A stretch of 33,947 nucleotides of DNA from Nostoc sp. FACHB-973 (GTDB taxonomy: Bacteria > Cyanobacteriota > Cyanobacteriia > Cyanobacteriales > Nostocaceae), in contig NZ_JACJSJ010000092.1 of the NCBI RefSeq assembly GCF_014698115.1, positions 1-33,947 of the forward strand, written 5' to 3'. The first letter of the stretch is position 1, and each line of letters begins with the position of its first letter. This document shows positions 9,401 to 16,567 of this stretch, piece after piece. The position numbers and the translations under genes were made by a program. Below the pieces are notes generated by a model. The model was not told where the DNA came from. It was given only the letters and a program-made list of their open reading frames with translations, and did no database searches.

Positions 9401-10437
9401 TTTTAGGGCGTCCCCGCGTAGATGTCACCTTGCGAATTTCCGGATTCTTCCGCGATGCTTTTCCCAACTTAATTGATTTATTCGCTCAAGCAGTGACAGC
9501 AGTGGCCAACTTGGATGAACCGCCAGAACAAAACCCCCTCGCCGTTGCAGTTCGCCAAGAGACTGATTTGTGGACTCAACAAGGTTTAACTTTAGAAACG
9601 GCAAAAGAGCGATCGCTTTATCGCATCTTTGGCTCTCGTCCAGGTGCTTACGGTGCCGGACTCCAAGGTTTAATTGAATCGCAAAACTGGACAGATGACC
9701 AAGATTTAGCCCGCGCCTACATCAACTGGAGTTCTTACGCCTACTCATCAGGGGCAGGGGGAGCAGGGGGAGCAGGGGGAGCAGGGGGAGATAAGGGAGA
9801 AAATACTTCCTCATCCCCCTCATCCCCCTCATCCCCCACTCGCCACTCCCCACTCCCCACTCCCGAAATCTTCGAGCAACGCCTAGCCCAGATGCAAGTT
9901 GTACTCCACAATCAAGACAACCGCGAACATGACCTGCTCGATTCTGATGATTATTACCAATTTCAGGGAGGCTTAACAGCGGCGGTGCGTTCTCTACAAG
10001 GAAAAAATCCTCAAACCTATTTTGGGGATAATTCTATACCCGCCCAACCACGAGTCCGGCAACTGAAAGAAGAAATCGCACGGGTGTATCGTTCTCGCGT
10101 AGTTAATCCCAAGTGGATTGCAGGAGTTATGCGTCACGGGTATAAAGGTGCTTTTGAAATGGCGGCGACAGTAGACTATTTATTCGCCTACGATGCTACA
10201 ACTAAATGTGTCGAAGATTATATGTATCAAGGCATTGTAGAGGCTTATTTACTCGATCCAGTAGTCTTGGAATTCATTGAGGAAAAGAATCCTTACGCAC
10301 TGCGTGATATTGCCGAAAGATTATTAGAAGCACACAAGCGCAATTTATGGGAGGATGTAAATATAGGAACATTAGAAGCTTTGAGAAACCTAGTACATCA
10401 AGCTGAAGCAGTTATCGAAGAAAAATCAATGGTGTAG
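6481..10437 (+). CDS. cobN: Chimeric ORF: HyuB N-terminus fused to N-truncated CobN
   Basis: The 1318-residue frame joins two unrelated proteins. Residues 1-113 are the start of an oxoprolinase B subunit (SVNIKERLDFSCAIFD, PVHLGSMSESVRSL, NPYNGGTHLPDVTAI). Residues 114-195 are a Gly/Glu- and Pro/Ser-rich linker encoded by repeats. From K196 (VGILFYRAHYLAGN) to the end it is the large cobaltochelatase subunit CobN, which inserts cobalt into hydrogenobyrinate diamide in B12 synthesis. Conserved CobN/ChlH blocks include VHVGKHGNLEWLPGKS (about 560-575), GTATMRTGGDD, and MRHGYKGAFEMA near the C-terminus. CobN normally starts with about 200 further residues, absent here, and HyuB lacks most of its length. 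Four more repeat-derived segments interrupt the CobN part. Whether the chimera works as a chelatase is unknown. Confidence 0.85.
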   Translation: MYTTTQPDPVRLEIFKNLYQFIAEQMGIVLQNTATSVNIKERLDFSCAIFDASGLLVANAPHIPVHLGSMSESVRSLINDKGNTIKAGNVYLSNNPYNGGTHLPDVTAITPVFLGSGEWGVGSEGDEGDEGDEGELELEALASETRSSTFEPQSLQSPIPTPQSPIPNPQSPIPNPYSPLPTPQSPIPKVGILFYRAHYLAGNTKVIDALCQALVQKNLQPVPVFVSSLREPDVQVELSEFFQPKEGEPIALLLNTTSFSLARLESETPQTELWQKLDVPVLQVILSGGSVEQWELQFQGLSPRDIGMNVALPEVDGRIITRAVSFKAVQTRNSDLETDVVVYEPVSDRIEFVAQLAANWVRLRSKPPQERRIALILANYPNRNGRLANGVGLDTPASCTEILQALHQAGYQVENPPAQGDELIQRLTSGVTNDPESQEWHPVQQSVSWTEYQEYFASLPPAVQQGISERWGLGTGDWGLGTGEKENGGDKSNIQSPIPSPQYPIPVPGIQLGNIFVGIQPPRGYDNDPSLNYHAPDLEPTHAYLAFYYWVRECFGADAVVHVGKHGNLEWLPGKSVALSSNCYPEVAFGALPHLYPFIVNDPGEGSQAKRRAQAVIIDHLTPPMTRAELYGSLQQLENLIDEYYEAESLDPSRLPVIRDRIRELILQENLHLDLGIQNAEILNSEFLILNSLDGYLCELKEAQIRDGLHIFGQCPQGQQLRDLIVAIARIPNRYSLGITRAIAQDWGLDFDPLTADLSMTSGEYSVVNGTECRTIGDIVEVLEQHAALLVEKLISQNSELRTQNSEFPVSPSPSSPSSPSSPPLPTPHSPLPTVLNWIRDRLLPALQQTDQEITHLLHGLDGGYVPSAPSGAPTRGRPEVLPTGRNFYSVDIRAIPTETAWDIGRKAAETLVEYYTQEHGEYPKTLGLSLWGTATMRTGGDDIAEALALLGVRPLWDGAARRVVDFEILPLAILGRPRVDVTLRISGFFRDAFPNLIDLFAQAVTAVANLDEPPEQNPLAVAVRQETDLWTQQGLTLETAKERSLYRIFGSRPGAYGAGLQGLIESQNWTDDQDLARAYINWSSYAYSSGAGGAGGAGGAGGDKGENTSSSPSSPSSPTRHSPLPTPEIFEQRLAQMQVVLHNQDNREHDLLDSDDYYQFQGGLTAAVRSLQGKNPQTYFGDNSIPAQPRVRQLKEEIARVYRSRVVNPKWIAGVMRHGYKGAFEMAATVDYLFAYDATTKCVEDYMYQGIVEAYLLDPVVLEFIEEKNPYALRDIAERLLEAHKRNLWEDVNIGTLEALRNLVHQAEAVIEEKSMV
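6820..7065. repeat. Palindromic low-complexity repeat at the hyuB-cobN junction
   Basis: The left arm (about 6820-6883) is made of GGGGAGTGGGGAGT and GGGGGATGA units. The right arm (about 6950-7047) is made of CCCAATCC and CCCCACTCC units. Between them lies a segment coding LEALASETRSSTFEPQSL, which looks like another dispersed repeat. All of it reads through in frame. Homology to HyuB stops at its left edge and homology to CobN starts at its right edge, so this is the recombination, or assembly, joint. Confidence 0.85.
7888..8004. repeat. In-frame low-complexity palindrome within cobN (second)
   Basis: Units of GGGGACTGGGGACT are followed by CCAATCCCC and CCCCAGTCC units. They encode a stretch like GLGTGDWGLGTGEKE and then QSPIPSPQYPIP between the conserved CobN blocks ending ISERWG and starting GIQLGNIFVGIQPPRGYD. 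The insertion keeps the frame and therefore probably forms a surface loop. Confidence 0.75.
8866..8985. repeat. In-frame low-complexity repeat within cobN (third)
   Basis: The segment starts with CAGAACTCAGAA units and continues with CATCCCCCT and CCCCACTCC units, coding for SQNSELRTQNSEF and then a Ser/Pro run before the conserved TVLNWIRDRLLPAL. A smaller AT-rich palindrome of the same kind at about 8518-8560 codes for EILNSEFLILNS. Both lie between conserved chelatase blocks. Confidence 0.7.
9749..9868. repeat. In-frame low-complexity repeat within cobN (fourth)
   Basis: Four GGAGCAGGG units code for a Gly-Ala-Gly run. They are followed by CATCCCCCT and CCCCACTCC units coding for a Ser/Pro-rich segment, before the conserved EIFEQRLAQMQVVLHNQDNRE. 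As with the others, the frame is kept across the insertion. Confidence 0.75.
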
Positions 10438-10446
10438 GAAAAAAAT

Positions 10447-11583
10447 ATGGAGAATCTAGCGTATTTACACCTAGCTTACGCCTACGAAGACGGCACACCC
10501 AGTGAATTGATTTCGTTCAGTTCTTTGTTTAACAAAGCAACTGCACCAGACTGGAAACGGCTTTCTGGAAAGGCTTGGAAGTATATGCTGCCCCTTGCTT
10601 TGTCTTTGTCGATTCTCAGTGCTGTCAGCAGCGTCATGGCACTGGAAAAAGGCGATCAAGGGCCTTCTGTCAGGAATTTACAACAAAAATTAAAATCAGC
10701 AGGTTTTTACCAAGCTCCCATCACCGAAGTGTATGACGTATCCACAGAACAATCTGTGCGGCGTTTCCAAAAGGCTGCTGGCATACAAGTAAACGGTGTT
10801 GTCGGACCAACCACCCTAGAAAAATTAGAAGACTGGCAAGCTAAAAAGCCTAGTTCCACAACTACAGCGAAAAAAACGACTGCTGCGACTACACAAGCTA
10901 AAAAAACTAGCACTACGAGTTCAGCTAGTTCAGCAACTAACCAACGCCGCAATTCCAACTACCTAATGAAGGGAGATGAAGGCGAAAATGTCAGGGTTTT
11001 GCAAGAAAGGCTAAGAGTTGCAGGCTTTTATTACGGGAACGCCACAGGAATATTTGGCCCAATTACTGAAGAAGCTGTTAAGCGCTTCCAAGATTCTTAC
11101 AACTTAAGTGTTGATGGGGTTGTTGGCCCGGCAACATTAGGTAAATTGCCGCCAGCTGGCGTTGGTGATGGAGAAGAAGCTCCTAAAAAGGTAGTAAATC
11201 GAGATAAACTCCGCCTTGGCGATCGCGGTGAGCCAGTTAGATTGCTTCAAGAACACCTAATTCAGGCAGGATATTTAGAGGGAGAGCCAAATGGCTACTA
11301 TGGTCCCTACACTGCGGATGCTGTCAAGAGATTTCAGGCAGCTAATTTCTTGGCAGCAAGTGGGGTTGCTGGCCCAACTACTAGAGCTAAGTTATACAGC
11401 TCAATAAATACTGCCCCTAAAAGCGAGTTTAGTGTCCTGGAAATCCAAACGCGATTACGGGAGCGCGGTTTTTATAAAGGTAAGCTCAACGGTGTGATGG
11501 CAGATGACACCAAAAAAGCAATTAAACAAGCCCAGGAATTCTACGGCATTAGCCTCAAGGATCTTAAGAGCGGACGCTTCTAG
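10447..11583 (+). CDS. Membrane-anchored peptidoglycan-binding repeat protein (alr1690-like)
   Basis: The 378-residue protein has a cytoplasmic N-terminal stretch (1-44), one hydrophobic membrane or signal segment (about 46-66, LPLALSLSILSAVSSVMA), then three full PG_binding_1 repeats at about 69-123, 175-231 and 255-315, and a degenerate fourth at about 328-375. Each repeat has the pattern GDxGxxVRxLQxxLxxAGF...AVxRFQ...GVVGPxT. A Lys/Ser/Thr-rich linker separates repeats one and two. It starts 9 bp after the cobN frame and so is probably in the same operon. It is convergent with furA; in Anabaena sp. PCC 7120 the homologue alr1690 is read through into furA as an antisense RNA. Confidence 0.88.
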   Translation: MENLAYLHLAYAYEDGTPSELISFSSLFNKATAPDWKRLSGKAWKYMLPLALSLSILSAVSSVMALEKGDQGPSVRNLQQKLKSAGFYQAPITEVYDVSTEQSVRRFQKAAGIQVNGVVGPTTLEKLEDWQAKKPSSTTTAKKTTAATTQAKKTSTTSSASSATNQRRNSNYLMKGDEGENVRVLQERLRVAGFYYGNATGIFGPITEEAVKRFQDSYNLSVDGVVGPATLGKLPPAGVGDGEEAPKKVVNRDKLRLGDRGEPVRLLQEHLIQAGYLEGEPNGYYGPYTADAVKRFQAANFLAASGVAGPTTRAKLYSSINTAPKSEFSVLEIQTRLRERGFYKGKLNGVMADDTKKAIKQAQEFYGISLKDLKSGRF

Positions 11584-12171
11584 CATCCGCTTTGGTGTTG
11601 TTAGTATCAGTCCTCAACTGCTTGCTTGCCTCCAGTAACAGCAAAGAAAGGAACTGCTCAGAATTCCATTTATTTGGTTAGTTTGAGTAGTTTCGTTTTT
11701 TTATCTACCCAAATCCTAAAGCGGCATCAGCGCTCGTTGGCACTTGGGACACACCGCATGGATGGTCATTTGACAGTCAAGTAAGTGAAAACCTTCTTTT
11801 TGAGCAGTTTTTGCCCCAATTTTTAAAATTGAGTCATTTTTAAACTCAATGGTTGAGTTACAGCGAACACAAATTAGGTGATGGTGGTGATGGGGATAAG
11901 GCTGGTTGAGTTCATAATGCTTATGTCCCTCACCCAGTTCTAATTCCCGTAGAATTCCCATTCTGGCCATCAACTTCAAAGTCCGATAAATAGTTGACAG
12001 ACTGATCCCTTCACCATCAGTTTCTAACCGATGATAAAGATCTTCCGCACTCAAATGTTCACCTTGCGGAAGTTCTTGAAAAATGTGTAAAATTGTTTCG
12101 CGCTGGGGAGTCAAACGCCAGCCTCGTTCGTTCAGTTCTGCCTTGAGTGAAGTAGTTGTGTAAGCAGTCAT
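11584..12171 (+). ncRNA. Probable antisense alpha-furA read-through region
   Basis: In Anabaena sp. PCC 7120 the transcript of the PG-binding gene runs on across the convergent furA gene and dampens FurA synthesis. The same gene order and orientation exist here, with 132 bp between the two stop codons. The only candidate terminator is a weak 6-bp stem (AGCGGA at 11569-11574 with TCCGCT at 11586-11591), without a proper T-run, so read-through is plausible. The RNA itself is inferred by synteny and not seen in the sequence. Confidence 0.4.
11716..12171 (-). CDS. furA: Ferric uptake regulator FurA
   Basis: The 151-residue protein is, from memory, nearly identical to Anabaena FurA (also 151 residues). 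It is the global iron-responsive repressor of siderophore, photosynthesis and redox genes. The N-terminal winged helix runs through LTPQRETILHIFQEL and SLSTIYRTLKLM. The C-terminal dimerisation and metal domain has the His-rich PYPHHHHHLICVRC and the two CxxC pairs (CVRC, about residues 101-104; CPKC, near 138-141). It lies downstream of sigC on the same strand with its own promoter region, and faces the PG-binding gene, which supplies an antisense transcript in relatives. Confidence 0.97.
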   Translation of the reverse strand: MTAYTTTSLKAELNERGWRLTPQRETILHIFQELPQGEHLSAEDLYHRLETDGEGISLSTIYRTLKLMARMGILRELELGEGHKHYELNQPYPHHHHHLICVRCNSTIEFKNDSILKIGAKTAQKEGFHLLDCQMTIHAVCPKCQRALMPL

Positions 12172-12180
12172 AGCTAATAT

Positions 12181-12235
12181 TTCTCAACAAAGCCTGTTAG
12201 TTGAGAATATAACAAATCTTGGGAGCAATTTGCAA
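12181..12235 (-). promoter_or_regulatory. furA promoter with inverted repeat
   Basis: Read on the minus strand, a -35-like TTGCAA (12230-12235) and a -10-like TATATT (12206-12211) are spaced by 18 bp, about 35 bp upstream of the furA ATG. Overlapping the -10 and extending to 12181 is an inverted repeat, GTTGAGAA (12200-12207) with TTCTCAAC (12181-12188). It could be an operator for FurA autoregulation or a leader hairpin. The A/T-rich area further upstream (about 12250-12300) could hold additional Fur boxes. Confidence 0.5.
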
Positions 12236-12546
12236 CAATCATTGCCTATTGAGAATCTTTACTAAATGATCAAGAAAAATTAATCAAATCTTGATAAATA
12301 ACTCAGCTAACAATTGATCCCCACCTTCAAGAGATTCTGAACAAAGGTCTGGGGAAAGTGCTGTATGCTTAGATGCAAATAATTGGCTATAAGCTTCTAA
12401 TAAGTTTTATGTCTGGGGATCAAATGCAGTCATTTGTCGCTAGTAACTTGTCAGGTAAAGTTTTCAAATGACAAAGCGCAAAATCTGAGCGGAGGAAACC
12501 TCCGCTCAGACTTTCTAACAGATGACTAATGACAAATAACCATTGA
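12236..12546. other. sigC-furA intergenic remainder, no gene seen
   Basis: The 311 bp between the furA promoter and the end of sigC contain no credible reading frame. Around 12488-12512 there is a hairpin (GAGCGGAGG...CCTCCGCTC), a good candidate stem for terminating sigC transcription, though the following bases are not a strong T-run on the minus strand. Confidence 0.45.
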
Positions 12547-13797
12547 CTAACTTAGAGACTCCAAATAATCGCGGATAAGGTTCCGGCGCTTGGGTTGGCG
12601 TAGCTTTTGCAAAGCCTTGGATTCAATTTGTCGTACTCGTTCCCGGGATAAATCGAGAGCGCGGCCAATTTCTGCTAAAGAGTAAGGATGGCCATCTGCC
12701 AAACCAAATCGCATCAAAATTACGTCGCGTTCCCGGCTAGTCAAATCCGAGAGAAGATGATGCAAGTCTTTTTGTAAAGATTCTCGCATTAACATTTCTT
12801 CTGGAGTTACATTGTCAGTTTCCAGTAATTCTCCTAACTCAGTATCTTTGTCCTTGCCTACCTTGGTTTCCAAAGACACGGAGCGAGGAACCCGCAACAA
12901 AACTTCACGCACTTGTGTAGGTGTCATTTCCAACTCAGCAGCTAGATCCTCTAGAGTCGGGGTGCGACCTTTTTCTTGAGCAATTTTGCGCTGGGCTTTT
13001 TTGATTTTGTTTAACTTTTCTGTAATATGAACAGGTAGGCGGATTGTGCGACTAGAAGTAGCGATCGCCCGTGTAATTCCCTGACGAATCCACCAGTAAG
13101 CATAGGTACTGAAGCGATAACCCTTAGTTGGGTCAAATTTTTCTACAGCCCTCTCCAAACCCAGAGTACCTTCTTGGACTAAATCCAACAATTCCAAACC
13201 ACGATTTTGGTACTTCTTAGCAACAGACACAACCAGGCGAAGATTAGCCTTAATCATGTGTTCTTTTGCCTGGAGTCCTTGGGACTGAACTTGCTCCAAC
13301 TCTTCTACTGTCAACTTAGCGATTTCAGCCCAGCGACGTTTGCCATCTGCCAAAATCGGTCTGAGATCCGATACCATGACACCAGCAGTGGCAGCCCACC
13401 TTTCCAAAGACGGGCGATGTCCTAGTTCTGAAGTTAGACGCTCTTGAACTTCAATTAACTTCTGATAAGGCGAAATTACCTCATCTCCTTGCTTTGCGGC
13501 ATTAGCAAGTACTATCCGCATCCGCAAGTAGCGCTGAACTTTTTGAGCTTCTGAAACCTCTTCATCTCGACCTAACAACCTAACCCGACCGATTTCCTGA
13601 AGATATAGACGTACAAGATCTGTACTACGGCGGTTAGCGCTAGCGGCAAAGTTAGTATGGTCAACAGAAGCCATTTCTAGCTCCTGTAAATCATCTACCG
13701 ATAACTCACTTTCATCAACCGTGAGATCCGAGTCCAAAACCTGGCGGGACTTTTGGGTATTGTAGGCGGCATCTGCATAAAAAGATGTTGCTGGCAT
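12547..13797 (-). CDS. sigC: RNA polymerase sigma factor SigC (group 2)
   Basis: Group 2 sigma-70 factor. Region 1.2 is TDLVRLYLQEIGRV, region 2 is ANLRLVVSVAKKYQNRGLE...LDLVQEGTLGLERAVEKFDPTKGYRFSTYAYWWIRQ, region 3 is KLNKIKKAQRKIAQEKGR, and region 4.2 is the helix-turn-helix SLAEIGRALDLSRERVRQIE. I chose the ATG at 13797 (MPATSFYADAAYN), giving 416 residues as in Anabaena SigC. An upstream in-frame TTG at 13809 would add four residues. In Anabaena sp. PCC 7120 sigC also lies directly before furA, is induced early after nitrogen step-down, and serves non-essential, overlapping roles with other group 2 factors. Confidence 0.95.
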   Translation of the reverse strand: MPATSFYADAAYNTQKSRQVLDSDLTVDESELSVDDLQELEMASVDHTNFAASANRRSTDLVRLYLQEIGRVRLLGRDEEVSEAQKVQRYLRMRIVLANAAKQGDEVISPYQKLIEVQERLTSELGHRPSLERWAATAGVMVSDLRPILADGKRRWAEIAKLTVEELEQVQSQGLQAKEHMIKANLRLVVSVAKKYQNRGLELLDLVQEGTLGLERAVEKFDPTKGYRFSTYAYWWIRQGITRAIATSSRTIRLPVHITEKLNKIKKAQRKIAQEKGRTPTLEDLAAELEMTPTQVREVLLRVPRSVSLETKVGKDKDTELGELLETDNVTPEEMLMRESLQKDLHHLLSDLTSRERDVILMRFGLADGHPYSLAEIGRALDLSRERVRQIESKALQKLRQPKRRNLIRDYLESLS

Positions 13798-14366
13798 AAA
13801 ACGTCTCAATGGCTCCAGGTAACAATAGATTAGGGTCAGCTTTAAGATTACGGTCAGCTATTCAACTGTTGCTATTGTTCCCGTGATTCACGATGAACTA
13901 ACACGGTAGAGAATTCCATTACAATTTTTTTGAGAAATTCAATGGAATGGTTTGATTGGATACAGTATTACTGAACTTAATCGGCTGCTAAGCTTCTAAT
14001 TGAACCAATAGCTATTCAATTGTGCAGCGAGGCTTTCAATATCTAAACTACTTAGTTAAGATTTCAAATTTGATGGTTTTTGATAGTTACTTTTGTAACG
14101 TGGTATAAACATAATTCAGTGAATATCTTGTTTATAATTGTCATAGTCACATTTACATGGCTACCAAAGTAATATCCTGACGATTTACCAATTTTTTCTC
14201 AGGATTATTTGGTAATAAGTTTAACTAATAGATCAGATAGAACTGATTAGTGGCGGAGGGGGAAGAAGACGCGGGGAGGGAAGAAGACGCGGGAACGCGG
14301 AGAGTGTTCGTGATAAATTCCGCCTGTCCCAAGGTCTCCGTGTCCCCATATCCCCATCTCAAACCA
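13798..14366 (-). promoter_or_regulatory. sigC upstream region with tandem 15-bp direct repeat and dispersed repeats
   Basis: No gene is seen in these 569 bp. Just upstream of sigC two direct repeats, AGATTAGGGTCAGCT (13827-13841) and AGATTACGGTCAGCT (13845-13859), sit 18 bp apart and differ at one position. They may be regulatory sites or a small leader structure. At about 14250-14358 there is an interspersed repeat made of GAAGAAGACGCGG units and a CTCCGTGTCCCC segment, common in these genomes. Confidence 0.45.
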
Positions 14367-15320
14367 CTAGTAGTCATACTCAGGCTTGATATCTCGTAAC
14401 ATTAGTTCATCAAGTGCTTGTCGGGGTGTGATTTGACCCTGAAGTAGGTGATAAACTTGCTCGGTAATTGGCACAGCAATGTTTTGTTGCTTGGCTCGTT
14501 GTATCAAAACCCGACAAGTGTTAACTCCCTCAGCGGTTCCTTGTAAATTTGTGAGAATTTCTGTAAGCGTCTTACCACCAGCTAGCTGATAGCCGACTTG
14601 GTAATTGCGACTTAAGGGACTGTTGCAGGTTGCTAACAGATCTCCTAGACCCGATAAACCATAAAATGTTCCCGTCTTTGCGCCCCAGTTATTACCGACG
14701 CGAATTATTTCTGTAAGTCCACGGGTGACTAAAGCAGCTTTGGCATTGGTTCCTAGTTGTAAACCATCGCACACACCAGCGGCGATCGCAATCACATTTT
14801 TCAAAGTTCCCCCTAGTTCCACACCAAGGGGATCTGAATTGGTATATACCCGGAAACGATGTGAGGAAAATACTAACTGCACTAGTTCAGCAGCCGTGGG
14901 GATATTACTGGCTACCACCGTTGCAGCTGGTAATTGCATTTGAATTTCTTTAGATAAATTCGGCCCTGACAGAACAACTACTGCATGGTTAGGGAATATT
15001 GTTTGCCAAATTTGCGACGGTGTACAGGTAGTTTGGGGATCTAAACCCTTGGTTGCTGTGACAAAAATTGTTTCTGGAGAAAGAGGGAAAGAGTGGACTT
15101 GGGAAACAACATCCCTGACACCTGTCATGGAGATAGCTGACAGGATTATGTGGACATCTTTGACTACTGCTTCGAGAGTTTGGGAACCGTGACGCGACCA
15201 AACACGCACCTCATGTCCATTGGCCGCTGCTAGATTTGCCAGCGCCGTACCCCAAGCACCTGCACCCAGAATTGCAACGGATTTTGGATTTTGGATTTCG
15301 GATTTTGGATTAGTCATCAC
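14367..15320 (-). CDS. gpsA: NAD(P)-dependent glycerol-3-phosphate dehydrogenase
   Basis: GpsA makes sn-glycerol 3-phosphate for phospholipids. The N-terminal Rossmann motif is AILGAGAWGTALA (residues 15-27). Further conserved blocks are VLSGPNLSKEI, the catalytic-lysine segment GGTLKNVIAIAAGVCDGLQLG, NAKAALVTRGLTEI, and GLSGLGDLLATC. At 317 residues it is slightly longer than usual, because the first 14 residues (a PKSEIQNPKS run) come from a TTGGATTT-type dispersed repeat that has captured the start. An original start further inside cannot be excluded. It is followed on the same strand by sigC after a long spacer, so it is probably a separate transcription unit. Confidence 0.95.
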   Translation of the reverse strand: MMTNPKSEIQNPKSVAILGAGAWGTALANLAAANGHEVRVWSRHGSQTLEAVVKDVHIILSAISMTGVRDVVSQVHSFPLSPETIFVTATKGLDPQTTCTPSQIWQTIFPNHAVVVLSGPNLSKEIQMQLPAATVVASNIPTAAELVQLVFSSHRFRVYTNSDPLGVELGGTLKNVIAIAAGVCDGLQLGTNAKAALVTRGLTEIIRVGNNWGAKTGTFYGLSGLGDLLATCNSPLSRNYQVGYQLAGGKTLTEILTNLQGTAEGVNTCRVLIQRAKQQNIAVPITEQVYHLLQGQITPRQALDELMLRDIKPEYDY

Positions 15321-15471
15321 TCAAGAGACTCCATGAGTTGCGCCCACAAGGAAAGATAAAAATTTTTCTTTCCCACTCCCCATTCCCATACAGACGCGAT
15401 GAATCGCGTCTCTACAAACTCCCCATTTCTCCATCTCTTCACTCACCAATCTAAAATCTAAAATCTAAAAT
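15321..15471. repeat. Short spacer filled with dispersed repeats
   Basis: Between lipA and gpsA lie a GACGCGATGAATCGCGTC palindrome (15394-15411) followed by TCTCTAC, C-rich CCCCATT units, and four tandem TCTAAAA units (about 15450-15475) that run up to the lipA stop codon. These are typical Nostocales intergenic repeats, and no coding potential was seen. Confidence 0.6.
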
Positions 15472-16350
15472 CTAAAATTGACTGCGGGGATTACGTTCCA
15501 TTAATTCCCTGACTTGTTCAGCATGATATGAGCTTCTTGTCAATGGTGAAGAAACAACTTGTAAAAATCCTATTTCTTCGCCGAATGCCTTCCAAGCAGC
15601 AAATTGTTCTGGGTGAATAAAATCATCTACTTTCAAGTGTTTTTGACTGGGTTGGAGGTATTGCCCAATTGTTAAAATGTCGCAATCTACAGATCGCAAG
15701 TCTTCCATGACTTGACGGATTTCGGCGTCAGTTTCACCGAGTCCAACCATGATACCGGATTTAGTGTAGGTGCTGGGAGAAAGTTGGCGAGTTCGCTGCA
15801 ATAATTCTAATGTGCGATCGTAGTTTCCTTGGGGACGCACCCGGCGATACAAGCGGGGGACGGTTTCCGTGTTATGGTTTAACACCTCTGGCGCTGCTTG
15901 GAGAATCAACTCTAAAGCATTCCAATTACCGCACAAGTCAGGAATTAGCACTTCAATTGTGGTGTTGGGTGAGACGTTACGAACTGCGTTAATACACTCC
16001 ACAAATTGAGATGCACCGCCATCTGGCAAATCATCTCGGTTTACAGAAGTGATTACCACATGATTAAGTTTCATGCGGCGAACAGCTTCCGCTAGTCGTG
16101 CAGGTTCGGTGGGGTCTAATGGTTTGGGTTTTTTCTCAAAATCAATATCGCAGTAGGGACAAGCGCGTGTACAAGCAGGCCCCATAATCAAAAATGTGGC
16201 AGTACCAGCGTTGAAGCATTCACCAATATTCGGACAGGACGCTTCCTCGCAAACTGTATTGAGGGTTAAATCCCGCAAAATGTCTTTAACGTTACCGATG
16301 CGCTCACGCCCAGGTGCTTTCACCCGCAACCAGTCTGGTTTTACAGTCAC
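15472..16350 (-). CDS. lipA: Lipoyl synthase (radical SAM)
   Basis: LipA inserts two sulfurs into protein-bound octanoyl groups to give the lipoyl cofactor. The auxiliary cluster motif CEEASCPNIGEC (Cys-x4-Cys-x5-Cys) is at about residues 34-45, the radical SAM motif CTRACPYC at about 60-67, and the C-terminal RSSYHAE, whose Ser ligates the auxiliary cluster, is at about 275. The 292-residue length is normal. Cyanobacteria often carry two lipA copies, and which one this is cannot be decided here. It is divergent from the tRNA-Pro gene. Confidence 0.96.
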   Translation of the reverse strand: MTVKPDWLRVKAPGRERIGNVKDILRDLTLNTVCEEASCPNIGECFNAGTATFLIMGPACTRACPYCDIDFEKKPKPLDPTEPARLAEAVRRMKLNHVVITSVNRDDLPDGGASQFVECINAVRNVSPNTTIEVLIPDLCGNWNALELILQAAPEVLNHNTETVPRLYRRVRPQGNYDRTLELLQRTRQLSPSTYTKSGIMVGLGETDAEIRQVMEDLRSVDCDILTIGQYLQPSQKHLKVDDFIHPEQFAAWKAFGEEIGFLQVVSSPLTRSSYHAEQVRELMERNPRSQF

Positions 16351-16486
16351 AATCCGCTTTGACCACTAAAGTTATACAAATTTAATGTTAGCAAGCAAAG
16401 CCTTTGGTGAATTGATTATATATAGATGTAATTTTGTCATTTGCCACGGGTTGTGATATTTTGGTTTTATAGTGCCGTTTTTATGG

Positions 16487-16560
16487 CGGGATGTAGCGCA
16501 GCTTGGTAGCGCACTTCGTTCGGGACGAAGGGGCCGCTGGTTCGAATCCAGTCATCCCGA
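16487..16560 (+). tRNA. tRNA-Pro (anticodon CGG)
   Basis: A complete cloverleaf can be folded by eye. Acceptor arms are CGGGATG (16487-16493) and CATCCCG (16553-16559) with discriminator A16560. The D-arm stem is GCGC/GCGC, the anticodon stem CTTCG/CGAAG has loop TTCGGGA, which places CGG at 34-36, and the T-arm has TTCGAAT. No CCA is encoded. The gene is intact and is the attachment site of the transposon that begins about 8 bp later: positions 16509-16525 are the homing protospacer, and GGTA at 16505-16508 fits the NGTN PAM of V-K systems. Confidence 0.97.
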
Positions 16561-16567
16561 TTTGTGT

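Noticed and set aside
6537..9467. Several antisense frames of 60-78 codons over the cobN frame
   Set aside because: They are shadows of a strongly conserved coding frame and have no conserved motifs.
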